Assembly: GCA_003021175.1 (NCBI GenBank)
Contig: PXQV01000013.1
Location: 83,903-147,902 of the forward strand
Direction of reading: 5' to 3'
Length of the DNA stretch: 64,000 bases
Source: Halobacteriales archaeon QH_7_66_36
Lineage (GTDB): Archaea > Halobacteriota > Halobacteria > Halobacteriales > Haloarculaceae
Shown here: positions 52,539 through 61,196 of the stretch, one piece after another
Layout: every line of letters starts with the position of its first letter
Position numbering within the stretch: the stretch's first letter is position 1
The notes under the pieces: generated by a model
Told to the model about the DNA's origin: nothing
The model's input: only the letters and a program-made list of their open reading frames with translations
Database searches by the model: none
Program-made: the position numbers and the translations under genes

Positions 52539-54068
52539 ATGCGCCGCGCGCTGGCTGTCGTCCTCGCCCTCTTGGTAGTCGTTCCGAGCGCCGCCGTCGC
52601 CGTGCCGGACGCCCGGTTAGCCGTCTCTGGGCTGACCGTCGCGCCGGACACACCGACCGTCGGCGAACCGGTGACGGTCACCGCGACGGTTCGCAACTCC
52701 GCCGGGTCGAATTCGGCGGTGGAACTGACCGCCGTCCGTCTCGTCGACGGCGACGGCACCACGCTCGCGACCGCGGGCAATCCCGGCTCCCTCTCGCCCG
52801 GTGACACGCTGTCGGTCGACCTGACCCGGCAGTTCGAGACGGGCGGGGTGAAGGAGCTGGCTGTCGTCGCCGTCGGTGAGGACGCGAACGACCAGCGGGT
52901 GACGATCCGACGGCCGGTGACGGTCACCGTCGAACAGACGCCGCCGCTCGTCGCCGTCGACGCGCCCCGGCTGGTCACCGACAGCGAGAACCGGCTCGCG
53001 GTGCAGGTGTCGAACCCGAACACGGAGACGTACCGGAACCTCGTCGTCCGGATCGACGCGCCCGACGCCGAGCCGAAGCGCCGGGTCGTCCCCTCGCTGG
53101 CCGGCGGCGCGAGCACGACGCTGAACGTCTCGTACGCCCCCGCCGAGACCGGCGCGGCCCTCGTCGACGTGACCGTGGATTACACGACGGCGACGGGGGT
53201 CGACCGGAGAACCGAGTACGCGACGACGCTCTCCGTCGAACCCTTGCGCGAGGATGTCGGCGTCGCCGTCGAGCCGGCCCCCGAACAGCAGGTACAGCCG
53301 AACCCCGCGGGCAACCTCGGCGGCATCCTCGGCGGCGCGGGCGGAAGCACGCTCCAGCAGAGCGGCCAGCAGGAGTCGTCCGGACCGCCTGACGCGCTCT
53401 CGGTGACGGTGACGAACTTCGGTAACGCGCCGATTCGAAACGCCGTCGTGGTGCCGCGAACCGACGACGGCCAGCTGCCCCGCGTCGCCGTCGGCACGCT
53501 CGCCCCCGGCGAGGAGCGGACGGTCGAGGTGAGTCTCGCGCCCGTCGACGACCCGACGACGGTCACCGCCGATGTCCAGTACGTCGCCGGCGGCGACACC
53601 GGAACCGCGACCGGACAACTCGACTACAGCCCGCCGACCGGCGAGATACAGCTCACCGGCGTCGACATGCGACTCGCCGACGGGACGCTGACGGTGACGG
53701 GGAACGCGGGCAACGTCGGCGACGGCAAGGTGACCGGCGTCGTCGTGCGCGTCGGAGGGGCGACGGGGGTGGAGCCGGCGTATCCCAGTCGGAGCTACTT
53801 CGTCGGCACCGTCGATGGGAGCGAGTTCACGCCCTTCGAGCTGACCGCGCAGGTGGACACGGCGAACGCGACGGCCGTCCCCGTGACGGTGACGTACCGC
53901 ATTGACGGCGCACAGCGGACGCGTACCGTCGAACTCCCGCTCGATACGGAGCAGGCGGCCGCGTCGAGCGACGAAGCCGAATCACAGCCCGCCGTCGTTG
54001 GGGCCGCCGGTCTCGGAGTCGTGGTCCTCGCCGGCGGTACCGTCCTGGTGGCCCGCCGCCGACGATGA
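52539..54068 (+). CDS. Secreted CARDB/COG1361-like surface protein
   Basis: 509 residues. A Sec-type signal peptide (ALAVVLALLVVVPSAAVAVP), several immunoglobulin-like CARDB repeats (PTVGEPVTVTATVRNSAG, NRLAVQVSNPNTETY, LSVTVTNFGNAPIRNAVV, LTVTGNAGNVGDGKVTGV), a low-complexity Gly/Gln linker (NLGGILGGAGGS, LQQSGQQES), and a C-terminal anchor VVGAAGLGVVVLAGGTVLVA followed by RRRR. An extracellular protein tethered in the membrane. It overlaps the following ABC ATPase start by 4 nt, so it is probably the outer part of an ABC system of the MacB/FtsX type. Confidence 0.85.
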   Translation: MRRALAVVLALLVVVPSAAVAVPDARLAVSGLTVAPDTPTVGEPVTVTATVRNSAGSNSAVELTAVRLVDGDGTTLATAGNPGSLSPGDTLSVDLTRQFETGGVKELAVVAVGEDANDQRVTIRRPVTVTVEQTPPLVAVDAPRLVTDSENRLAVQVSNPNTETYRNLVVRIDAPDAEPKRRVVPSLAGGASTTLNVSYAPAETGAALVDVTVDYTTATGVDRRTEYATTLSVEPLREDVGVAVEPAPEQQVQPNPAGNLGGILGGAGGSTLQQSGQQESSGPPDALSVTVTNFGNAPIRNAVVVPRTDDGQLPRVAVGTLAPGEERTVEVSLAPVDDPTTVTADVQYVAGGDTGTATGQLDYSPPTGEIQLTGVDMRLADGTLTVTGNAGNVGDGKVTGVVVRVGGATGVEPAYPSRSYFVGTVDGSEFTPFELTAQVDTANATAVPVTVTYRIDGAQRTRTVELPLDTEQAAASSDEAESQPAVVGAAGLGVVVLAGGTVLVARRRR

Positions 54069-54793
54069 GCACGCGAGAGCGCACGCGGCCGTCGCTCGAA
54101 CTCCGGAACACCGTGAAGGAGTACGACGGCGGCGGCGAGACGGTCCGGGCGCTGGCAGACGTCGATTTCAGCGTCGCGCCGGGGGAGTTCGTCGCCGTCG
54201 TCGGTCCCTCCGGGTCGGGCAAGTCGACGATGCTCAACACGCTCGGATTGCTCGACGTGCCGACATCGGGGACGGTGCGGGTCGCCGGGCGGGACGCCAC
54301 GACGATGACCGACCCCGAGCGGACCCGCGCCCGCCGTGAGTACGTCGGCTTCGTCTTCCAGCAGTTCTACCTCATCGGGAATCTCACCGCCTTGGAGAAC
54401 GTCACGCTCCCGACCGTCTACCACGACGACCCCGACGCCGAGGAGCGGGCACGGACACTCCTCGACCGGGTGGGGCTCGGCGACCGACACGACCACACGC
54501 CCGACGAGCTCTCCGGCGGCCAGAAACAGCGGGTCGCCATCGCCCGCGCGCTGGTGAACGGCCCGGATGTCGTGCTCGCGGACGAACCGACCGGGAATCT
54601 CGACCGCGACACCGGCGAGCAGGTGCTCGGCGAGTTCGCGCAGGTGACCGAGCGGGGCGTCGGTCTCGTGGCCGTCACCCACGACCCGCAGGTGGCCGAG
54701 TTCGCCGACCGCACCGTCCGCATCGTGGACGGCCGACTGACCGAGGCGTCGGGCGAGGCGGCGAATCTGTCACGGGAGGTGGAGCCGCCGTGA
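54065..54793 (+). CDS. ABC transporter ATP-binding protein (MacB/LolD-like)
   Basis: A 242-residue ATPase. Walker A is GPSGSGKST, the Q-loop is FVFQQFYLIGNLTALENV, the signature LSGGQKQR, Walker B VVLADEPTGNLD, the switch His in VAVTHDP. The LIGNLTALENV pattern and the pairing with a FtsX-like permease place it in the LolD/MacB/FtsE group of mechanotransmitting ABC systems rather than solute importers. ATGA overlap with the previous gene and GTGA overlap with the next indicate one transcript. Confidence 0.93.
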   Translation: MSTRERTRPSLELRNTVKEYDGGGETVRALADVDFSVAPGEFVAVVGPSGSGKSTMLNTLGLLDVPTSGTVRVAGRDATTMTDPERTRARREYVGFVFQQFYLIGNLTALENVTLPTVYHDDPDAEERARTLLDRVGLGDRHDHTPDELSGGQKQRVAIARALVNGPDVVLADEPTGNLDRDTGEQVLGEFAQVTERGVGLVAVTHDPQVAEFADRTVRIVDGRLTEASGEAANLSREVEPP

Positions 54794-55914
54794 GCCTCCC
54801 GGCGGTCAGGATGGCGTTGCGGAACCTCAACCGCAACCGGACGCGGAGCGTGCTCGCGGCGCTGGGGATCGTCATCGGCGTGCTCGCCATCGCTACGCTG
54901 GGCGTCTTCGGCAACGTGCTCCAGCTGGCCGCGACGAACTCCTTCGGCGAGGTCGGGAGTCAGGTCGTCGTCTCGCCGAACGACGACGTCGGCGTGGAGT
55001 CCTTCTCCGAGCGCGACCTACAGGTGATCCGCCGGGCCGCAGAGGGCCGTGGCGAAGTCGTCCCGCTCGCGACCGGGGGTGGGCTGGTCCGCGCGAACGA
55101 CGAGAGCAGCGCCGCCCAGCTGTACGGGACGAACCAGCCGGGGGTGCTGTTCACCGCCGAGTCCGGTGAGATACCCCGACAATTGCGCGGCGGCGTCCTC
55201 GTCGGCACACAGGTCGCCGATCGACTCGACATCGGAGTCGGGAGCGCCGTCGAGATAGACGGCAACCGCTACCGCATCGTCGCGATACTCGCGGAAGGGG
55301 AAGACATCTCGCCGGTGACGCCGGGACGAGCCGTCGTGCTCCCGCCCGACGAGTTCGCGGACAGCGACCCGTCACAGGTCGTCATCGAGGCGAACAGCCG
55401 AGAGGCGGCGAGTGCGGCGGCAGGGGAAATTCGAGCGACGGCAAACGCCCGCGGCCAGCGGCTCTCCGTGCTCGAACTCTCCTCCATCGTCGACCGCATC
55501 GCCGAGTTCTTCAGCCTCCTCAACAGCTTCCTCATCGCGCTGGCCGGCATCTCGCTCGTCGTCGCGGGCGTCGCCATCTTCAACGTCATGCTGATGAGTA
55601 CGAGCGAGCGGCGCGGCGAAATCGGCGTCCTCCGCGCGGTTGGCGTCCAGAAGCGAGACGTGTTGCGGACGCTCGTGGTCGAGGCCGGACTGCTGGGCGT
55701 GGCCGGCGGGGTCGTCGGCCTCCTGCTGTCGCTCGTGGCGGTGTACGCGCTGTACGTGCTGTCGCCGCTGGCCCTGTCCGTCGTCGCCAACCCGTCGAAT
55801 CTGCCGTTCTTCGCGCTCGCGTTCGTCTTCGGCGTCGTCGTCGCGCTCGCGTCGGGGCTGTATCCGGCGTGGAAGGCGGCGAACCTCCATCCCGTCGAGG
55901 CGCTGCGCGGCTAA
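54790..55914 (+). CDS. ABC permease, FtsX/MacB-like
   Basis: A 374-residue membrane permease. One N-terminal helix (SVLAALGIVIGVLAIATLGV), a large extracytoplasmic domain (about residues 45-240), then three C-terminal helices with LVVAGVAIFNVMLMSTSERR, GEIGVLRAVGVQKRDVLRTLV and PAWKAANLHPVEALRG. This layout is typical of MacB/FtsX, which pull on substrates by ATPase-driven motion. The start is a GTG overlapping the ATPase stop. The substrate is unknown; the neighbouring surface protein is the likely partner. Confidence 0.92.
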   Translation: MSLPAVRMALRNLNRNRTRSVLAALGIVIGVLAIATLGVFGNVLQLAATNSFGEVGSQVVVSPNDDVGVESFSERDLQVIRRAAEGRGEVVPLATGGGLVRANDESSAAQLYGTNQPGVLFTAESGEIPRQLRGGVLVGTQVADRLDIGVGSAVEIDGNRYRIVAILAEGEDISPVTPGRAVVLPPDEFADSDPSQVVIEANSREAASAAAGEIRATANARGQRLSVLELSSIVDRIAEFFSLLNSFLIALAGISLVVAGVAIFNVMLMSTSERRGEIGVLRAVGVQKRDVLRTLVVEAGLLGVAGGVVGLLLSLVAVYALYVLSPLALSVVANPSNLPFFALAFVFGVVVALASGLYPAWKAANLHPVEALRG

Positions 55915-56384
55915 TCCTCGATGGGGTTGTCGACGAACGATTCGGCGAACTCGCGAGCGTTGGCCGCGAGGCCGACGCCGGCGACGACATCGAGCGCGAC
56001 TAGCTCGCGACAGACGACGACCGTGTTGTGGAGCCAGTCGAACGTGCCCGCGAGCGGCCCGGTCGCGGACGGGAGCGAACAGCCGACGACGCTGGCGAGG
56101 AACACCCCGGCGACGAGCAGGACGTACGGGACGAGCACGCCCGCCTCCAGCCACCGCTCGCTGAGTGACGCCTCGCTGACGGCCACGTCGAGAGCGAGTT
56201 CCACCACGAGAAACAGCAGGATGACGTGTTCGAGCGTGTGCAGCGAGCCGTGGATCGCTTCGGTGTTTGCCGTGAGATCCAACACGATCAGTGCCGCCAG
56301 CCCGCCGACGACGAGCGGGCGCGCGGCATCGAGCCGCTGTTGAACCGCACTGACGGCCGGAGCGACCGGGTTTCTCGCTGCCAT
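55911..56384 (-). CDS. Small multi-pass membrane protein, hypothetical
   Basis: 157 residues from the ATG at 56384 (MAARNPVAP); the frame continues upstream to 56651 but that part is a shadow of the next gene. Three to four hydrophobic helices (LVVGGLAALIVLDLT, HTLEHVILLFLVVELALDV, WLEAGVLVPYVLLVAGVFLASVVG, VVVCRELVALDVVAGVGLA). Its stop overlaps that of the ABC permease (convergent). No family recognised. Confidence 0.65.
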   Translation of the reverse strand: MAARNPVAPAVSAVQQRLDAARPLVVGGLAALIVLDLTANTEAIHGSLHTLEHVILLFLVVELALDVAVSEASLSERWLEAGVLVPYVLLVAGVFLASVVGCSLPSATGPLAGTFDWLHNTVVVCRELVALDVVAGVGLAANAREFAESFVDNPIED

Positions 56385-56459
56385 GCTTATCTTGTGGTTG
56401 GCTGTAGTCCACGTGGCCCTGACGCCGAACATATGAGGCTGGGGGTCGTCCAGGCGGGC

Positions 56460-56990
56460 ATGGACGCGCTGGAAGCGTCGACGCGGGTGTACGTCTCGCC
56501 GGCGGAGCTGTTCGCGTTTCTGCAGGACGCCTCGGGGTGGGAGACGTACTCCGAGCACGTCGACGCCGTCCGCCGCTACGGCGACGGCGGCCCGGGCACC
56601 GACTACCGGATCACCGTCTCGTGGTGGAAGCTCTCCTACACGCTCACGCAACGCGTCATGGCGACCGACCCCCCGCGACGCATCGACTGGCGCGCGACCG
56701 GCAACACGGCGGCGACCGGAGCGTGGCTGGTCGACCCCGTGGACGGACGGGCGGACGCGGCCGAACTCCGCCTCCGCATCGAGGTCGACCCCGACTCGCT
56801 ACGGGGCGGGAGTGTCACCCGACTCCTCCCCTTTGACGAGCTAATCGAGCGACTCAAGCCCGTCGTCGCCCGCGAGGCGGAAAACGTGCTGGAGGGACTC
56901 GTCGCCGACCTCGAAGGCGAGCCGCGGCCGGTCGACATCGAGGTGCATCAGGTGCCGGCGTTCACGACTCGCCCGGCATCCGGTCGCTGA
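56460..56990 (+). CDS. SRPBCC-family (START/Bet v1-like) protein
   Basis: A 176-residue coenzyme-Q-binding/SRPBCC-type protein: MDALEASTRVYVSPAELFAF, then DASGWETYSEHVDAVRRYGD, ITVSWWKLSYTLTQRV, RIDWRATGN and the C-terminal helix LIERLKPVVAREAENVLEGL. These hydrophobic-cavity proteins bind lipids or quinones. I prefer the ATG at 56460 because the domain starts there; the ATG at 56433 adds nine residues. The 3' end overlaps the next minus-strand gene. Ligand unknown. Confidence 0.8.
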   Translation: MDALEASTRVYVSPAELFAFLQDASGWETYSEHVDAVRRYGDGGPGTDYRITVSWWKLSYTLTQRVMATDPPRRIDWRATGNTAATGAWLVDPVDGRADAAELRLRIEVDPDSLRGGSVTRLLPFDELIERLKPVVAREAENVLEGLVADLEGEPRPVDIEVHQVPAFTTRPASGR

Positions 56991-57414
56991 AGTCCCACGC
57001 GTACACCTGTGCCGGCTCGACGCGGATGTGCACCTCCTCGCGCTCCTCTCGGAGCAGTTGCCCGGCCAGCGCCGAGTCGGTGCCACCGAGATAGCGGTCG
57101 AGGAGCGACCGGAGCAGCTGTTTGTCCTCGTCGGGCGAGACGGCGGCGACGCCCGCTCCACGGACGCCGTAGTACGGCGGCTCGTTCACCGACACCTCGA
57201 AGGCGACGTCCTCGTCGTGTGCGAGATACTCGACCACGTCGGCGCTCGCGCTCGTCGCGCAGTCGAAGCCGCCGTCGCGCCAGCGGTACCACAGCGACAG
57301 CATCCACAGCCCACCCTTCGGTGTCCGACAGGCCAGCCGGAGCGGCACGCGGCCGTCCTCGCTCGTCAGGAACGCGCGTAGCTCCGGTTCGCCCCAGTCG
57401 CCGCTGACGTGCAT
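56962..57414 (-). CDS. Pyridoxamine 5'-phosphate oxidase-like (split-barrel) protein
   Basis: 150 residues with the FMN-binding split-barrel pattern: FLTSEDGRVPLRLACRTPKG, LWMLSLWYRWRDGGFDCATS, VVEYLAHDEDVAFEVSVNEPP, then GVRGAGVAAVSPDED. Such proteins use FMN, F420 or heme in oxidoreduction or sensing. The family call rests on the fold pattern only and the cofactor is not predictable. Tail-to-tail overlap of 29 nt with the SRPBCC gene. Confidence 0.65.
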   Translation of the reverse strand: MHVSGDWGEPELRAFLTSEDGRVPLRLACRTPKGGLWMLSLWYRWRDGGFDCATSASADVVEYLAHDEDVAFEVSVNEPPYYGVRGAGVAAVSPDEDKQLLRSLLDRYLGGTDSALAGQLLREEREEVHIRVEPAQVYAWDFSDRMPGES

Positions 57415-57478
57415 TACCCGTCGTACGGTCGGCAGACAAATAAATCGCGGCGCGAGGACGGAACGCGAAGCGTCAACG

Positions 57479-57626
57479 TATCCGCGAGAGAGCGAAGCGA
57501 GCGTTCCGTAGCGAGCGCCGACTAACGCGCGCCGAAGGCGCGCGGCTGGAGGCGCTCGCGCATATTTTCAACCAGTTTTTGCCCGACTGAGGGAACGAAG
57601 TGACCGAAGGAGGTGCAAAAAGTGGG
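57479..57626. repeat. Hairpin-rich intergenic element, copy 2
   Basis: Shorter copy (148 nt) of the element at 7005-7243, in the gap between the split-barrel gene and tRNA-Ala. It keeps TATCCGCGAG, GACTAACGCGCGCCGAAGGC, GCGCATATTTTC, AGTTTTTGCCCGACTGAGG and GAAGGAGGTGCAAAAAGTGG. Several internal stems of copy 1 are missing or replaced. On the minus strand it supplies a T-run (CCACTTTTTGCACC) downstream of tRNA-Ala, and on the plus strand AGTTTTTG. Confidence 0.65.
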
Positions 57627-57629
57627 GAG

Positions 57630-57716
57630 TGGACGAGCGGGGATTTGAACCGGAACCAGAGGTGCTCGCTCGCGTCGCTCGCTGCGCGCGACTGGTAGGG
57701 TTCAAATCTGCTCGAC
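57630..57716. repeat. tRNA 3'-end fragment with inverted partner (tRNA-Ala side)
   Basis: The plus strand has TGGACGAGCGGGGATTTGAA and then CC, identical over 22 nt to the 3' end of tRNA-Ala at 57759-57780. It is followed by a GCTCGCTCGCGTCGCTCGCT middle and AGGGTTCAAATCTGCTCGAC, an inverted version of the same tRNA end. It folds as a long hairpin, and has the same layout as 44803-44892 beside tRNA-Ser. Confidence 0.65.
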
Positions 57717-57758
57717 GGATATTCGCGCCGCTCGCGGTGTGCTCGCGGCGCAGGAATA

Positions 57759-57830
57759 TGGACGAGCGGGGATTTGAACCCCGGGCCTCTTCCTTGCGAA
57801 GGAAGCGATCTGCCGCTGATCTACTCGCCC
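57759..57830 (-). tRNA. tRNA-Ala (anticodon CGC)
   Basis: 72 nt. The acceptor stem GGGCGAG pairs with CTCGTCC (one G-T), discriminator A. The anticodon arm is CTTCC/GGAAG around TTCGCAA, anticodon CGC for GCG codons. The T-arm is CGGGG TTCAAAT CCCCG. No intron, no encoded CCA. It lies downstream of uS10 on the same strand and may be co-transcribed from the EF-1alpha promoter. Confidence 0.95.
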
Positions 57831-57916
57831 GCACACGGTGTTGCCGGGACGGTCGCTTGTAGCTTACGTTCCGTCGTCCGCGCGAAACGCGCGTGAGAGG
57901 ACACGCGCCCGCCGGA

Positions 57917-58225
57917 CTAGTCCTCGAGGACGATCTCGATGGAGACGTCGTTCGGGACCTGGATCCGCATCAGCTGGCGGAGCGCGCGTTCGTCGGCGTC
58001 GATGTCGATGAGCCGCTTGTGGACGCGCATCTCCCAGTGCTCCCACGTGGCGGTTCCTTCGCCGTCCGGGGACTTGCGTGCTGGCACCTCCAGCGTCTTG
58101 GTCGGGAGCGGCACCGGCCCGGCCAGCTGGACGCCGGTGGAATCGGCGATTTCCCGGACATCGTCGCAGATGTCGTCGAGGTCCTCGGGGGCGGTGCCCG
58201 CGAGGCGGACGCGTGCCTGCTGCAT
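57917..58225 (-). CDS. rpsJ: Ribosomal protein uS10
   Basis: A 102-residue small-subunit protein. Conserved segments are [40 protein letters not shown] and [20 protein letters not shown], ending VSIEIVLED. The start codon is immediately next to the EF-1alpha stop, so the two are one operon, a universal archaeal arrangement. Confidence 0.98.
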   Translation of the reverse strand: MQQARVRLAGTAPEDLDDICDDVREIADSTGVQLAGPVPLPTKTLEVPARKSPDGEGTATWEHWEMRVHKRLIDIDADERALRQLMRIQVPNDVSIEIVLED

Positions 58226-59491
58226 CTATCGCTCGTCGACGCTCAGGACCTTGCCGGCGGCGATGGTCTGGCCCATGTCGCGGACGGCGAAGCTCCCGAG
58301 CTCCGGAATCTCGCTGGACGGCTCGATGCTGAGCGGCTTCTGCGGGCGGACGGTGACGACCGCGGCGTCGCCCGACTGGATGAAGTCCGGGTCCTCCTCG
58401 GCGACGTCGCCCGACGAGGGGTCGATTTTCTTGTCGATGGACTCGATGGTACACGCGACCTGTGCGGTGTGGGCGTGGAACACCGGGGTGTAGCCCGCGG
58501 TGATGACCGACGGGTGCTGCATGACGACGACCTGCGCCTGGAACGTCTCGGCGACCGACGGCGCGTCGTCGGCCGGGCCACAGACGTCGCCACGGCGGAT
58601 GTCGTCCTTGCCGATGCCACGGACGTTGAATCCGACGTTGTCACCGGGACCGGCCTGCGGCACCTCTTCGTGGTGCATCTCGACGGTCTTCACTTCCCCG
58701 CCTACGTCGGAGGGCTGGAAGGAGACATCGTCGCCCGGACTCATGGTGCCGGTCTCGATGCGGCCGACCGGGACCGTCCCGATGCCCGAGATGGTGTAGA
58801 CGTCCTGGATCGGGAGGCGCAGCGGCGCGTCCGTCGGCGGCTGCGGCTCCGGCAGGCTGTTGAGCGCCTCCAGCAGCGTCTCGCCGTCGTACCACGACGT
58901 GTTCTCCGAGGTTTCGGAGACGTTGTCGCCCTCGAACGCCGAGGTCGGGATGAAGCTCGCGTTGTCCGTGTCGAAGCGGACCTGCTGGAGCAGTTCCTTG
59001 ACCTCCTCGACGGTCTGGTCGTAGCGGGACTCCTCGTAGTCGACGAGGTCCATCTTGTTGACCGCGACGATGAGTTCGTCGATGCCCAGCGTGCGGGCGA
59101 GGAAGACGTGCTCCTGCGTCTGCGGCTGGACGCCGTCGTCCGCCGCGACCACGAGTACCGCGTTGTCGGCCTGCGAGGCACCCGTGATCATGTTCTTCAC
59201 GAAGTCACGGTGGCCCGGACAGTCGACGATGGTGAAGTAGAACTCGTCGGTGTCGAACTCCTGGTGGGCGATGTCGATGGTGACACCACGCTCGCGCTCC
59301 TCGGCGAGGTTGTCCATCACGTAGGCGAACTCGAAGCCGCCCTTGCCCTTCTCTTCGGCTTCCTCTCGGTACTGCTCGATGACGTGCTCGGGAACGCTCC
59401 CCGTCTCGAAGAGGAGTCGCCCGACCATCGTACTCTTTCCGTGGTCGACGTGGCCGATGACGGCCAAGTTCTGGTGTGGTTTGTCGCTCAT
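58226..59491 (-). CDS. tef1A: Translation elongation factor EF-1alpha
   Basis: A 421-residue GTPase that delivers aminoacyl-tRNA to the ribosome. G1 is GHVDHGKS (13-20), switch region [16 protein letters not shown]3 DCPGHRD, G4 NKMD, followed by beta-barrel domains 2 and 3 ([33 protein letters not shown]). Upstream, CGTTTTACGG on the minus strand near 59543-59551 is the likely TATA box, leaving a leader of roughly 25-30 nt. Confidence 0.98.
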   Translation of the reverse strand: MSDKPHQNLAVIGHVDHGKSTMVGRLLFETGSVPEHVIEQYREEAEEKGKGGFEFAYVMDNLAEERERGVTIDIAHQEFDTDEFYFTIVDCPGHRDFVKNMITGASQADNAVLVVAADDGVQPQTQEHVFLARTLGIDELIVAVNKMDLVDYEESRYDQTVEEVKELLQQVRFDTDNASFIPTSAFEGDNVSETSENTSWYDGETLLEALNSLPEPQPPTDAPLRLPIQDVYTISGIGTVPVGRIETGTMSPGDDVSFQPSDVGGEVKTVEMHHEEVPQAGPGDNVGFNVRGIGKDDIRRGDVCGPADDAPSVAETFQAQVVVMQHPSVITAGYTPVFHAHTAQVACTIESIDKKIDPSSGDVAEEDPDFIQSGDAAVVTVRPQKPLSIEPSSEIPELGSFAVRDMGQTIAAGKVLSVDER

Positions 59492-59617
59492 GGGTGTCTC
59501 TCACGCGCTAAGGCGCTGTGTAGGAATGGTTCGACACTCGCCCGTAAAACGATTTCGAAAGGGTGGCCTGAATCCGGCCGCCTCAGGCGGTTTGTGGGCC
59601 GTTCACACGAGTCGGCC

Positions 59618-60565
59618 TCAGCGGCGGGCCAGCCGACCCACGTCAGCCAGCACCGCACTCGCCGTCTCTGGCCCGCCCGCGCCCCGCCCGGAGATGTTGA
59701 GTCGCCCGGCGTGTTCCGTGTCCAACTGGACGATGTTGCGGGTGCCCGTCACCGCGAGCGTCCCGCTCTCGGGTACCAGTCGCGGCCCGACGCGCACCTC
59801 GCCGTCGGCCACCTCACCGATGAGTCGGACGGTGCGGCCGTCCTCCGTCGCGAGGTCGAGCGCGCTCCCCGGCAGGTCGGCGATGCCCGACACCTCGGCG
59901 TCGGCCAGCGTGTACTCCCGGTCGTACAGCACGTTGGCGAGGATGACACACTTCAGGGCGGCGTCGGTCCCCTCCACGTCGAACGTCGGATCGGCCTCCG
60001 CGACGCCCAGATCCTGTGCCTCCGCGAGCACGTGTTCGTAGCCCAGTCCCTCCGCGGCCATCCGCGTGAGGATGAAGTTCGCCGTGCCGTTGAGCACGCC
60101 CCGGACCGCCGTGACGTGGTCCGCCCCCACGTCGTCGATGGTCGACAGCGCCGGGATCGCACCCCCGACGGTCGCCTCGAACAGCACCGAGCCGTCGCTG
60201 TCCCGTGCCGCCGCCTGCACGTCGCCGTACCGCTCTGCCACCGGTCCCTTGTTGGCGAGCACGACGTGCCGGTCGCGGTCGAGCGCGCGGGTGACGTGCG
60301 AGAAGCCCGGTTCGGCGTCGCCCAGCGTCGTCGGTGTCGCCTCCACGAGCACGTCGTAGTCGGCCGCCAGCGCCGCCTCGGGGTCCTCGCTCCCGACGCT
60401 CCCGCCGTCGGCCTTTCGGGCGATGACCGTCTCGGGGTCGATGCCGCTCGAATCGACGACCGCCGACGACGAGTCGGCGACGGCGACGACTTCGTGGCCG
60501 TAGTCGCCGGCCAGCTCGACGACGCTCGTCCCGACCGCGCCCGCTCCCAGCACGGCGAGCCTCAC
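59618..60565 (-). CDS. hom: Homoserine dehydrogenase
   Basis: A 315-residue NAD(P)-dependent homoserine dehydrogenase, which reduces aspartate semialdehyde to homoserine for Thr and Met synthesis. The Rossmann start is LAVLGAGAVGTSVVEL, then VVLANKGPVAERYGDV, the family signature VRGVLNGTANFILTRM, and the catalytic region AEADPTFDVEGTDAALKCVI. It overlaps the upstream ACT-domain gene by 4 nt, so the regulator and enzyme are made together. The enzyme itself has no C-terminal ACT domain. Confidence 0.95.
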   Translation of the reverse strand: MRLAVLGAGAVGTSVVELAGDYGHEVVAVADSSSAVVDSSGIDPETVIARKADGGSVGSEDPEAALAADYDVLVEATPTTLGDAEPGFSHVTRALDRDRHVVLANKGPVAERYGDVQAAARDSDGSVLFEATVGGAIPALSTIDDVGADHVTAVRGVLNGTANFILTRMAAEGLGYEHVLAEAQDLGVAEADPTFDVEGTDAALKCVILANVLYDREYTLADAEVSGIADLPGSALDLATEDGRTVRLIGEVADGEVRVGPRLVPESGTLAVTGTRNIVQLDTEHAGRLNISGRGAGGPETASAVLADVGRLARR

Positions 60566-61083
60566 GCCTCACCACCCGCCAGCGGCGTGATGACGCGCAG
60601 GTCCTTCTCGTCGGCGACGCGCCGGATGGCAGACAGCGCGGCCGACGCCCCGCCGCTCTCGGTGACGAGACGCAGTCGCGCAGAGGAGACGCCCTCTGTT
60701 CCCTCGGGGGCCGACAGCGACACGTCTGCGACGGACGCCTGCCCGCACTCCTGAATGCTGGAGAGCGTACCGGACAGGTCCGTGTCGACGATGTGGCCCG
60801 TCACCACGACGGTCACTTCCTCGCTGTACTGCTCCGCGCCGGCCTGAACGACGTTGACGCCCGCCCTCCGGAGGGCCTCGACGATGGCGTCGAACCGGTC
60901 GGGCGTCGCCTCGATGTCCACCTCGACGGGGATCTGTCCCCGCGGTGTGAGGTTGCCGCGCTCGTGGAAGATGGAGAGGAGGTTCCCCCCGTTCTCGGCG
61001 ATGGGTTCGAGCGCGCGCAGCAGCTCGCCCGGTTCGTCGACGAGTTCGAGCCGCACCGTGTACGCGCGCACGGCGTCGCTCAC
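60562..61083 (-). CDS. ACT-domain amino-acid-binding protein
   Basis: A 173-residue protein with two ACT modules. The first is RAYTVRLELVDEPGELLRAL with GGNLLSIFHERG, and the second is a VVVTGHIVDTDLSGTLSSIQ type at about residues 90-160. ACT modules bind amino acids and control biosynthetic enzymes. It immediately precedes hom, which lacks its own ACT domain, so it is the probable feedback regulator of homoserine dehydrogenase. The effector, perhaps threonine or isoleucine, is inferred. Confidence 0.88.
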   Translation of the reverse strand: MSDAVRAYTVRLELVDEPGELLRALEPIAENGGNLLSIFHERGNLTPRGQIPVEVDIEATPDRFDAIVEALRRAGVNVVQAGAEQYSEEVTVVVTGHIVDTDLSGTLSSIQECGQASVADVSLSAPEGTEGVSSARLRLVTESGGASAALSAIRRVADEKDLRVITPLAGGEA

Positions 61084-61196
61084 TCCGCGGTCACCCCGGC
61101 CATACCAACGGCGAACACAGCCGTGCGCATAAGCCTCCCGTATCTCACAAACACCGCCACCGGAACGGCGAAGGCGGTGCCGGTCCGACTCCGGCT

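Noticed and set aside
57893..60754. A 953-residue plus-strand frame across EF-1alpha and hom
   Set aside because: It is the GC-rich antisense of well-established minus-strand genes, as are the long frames at 7230-8927 and 61343-63655.
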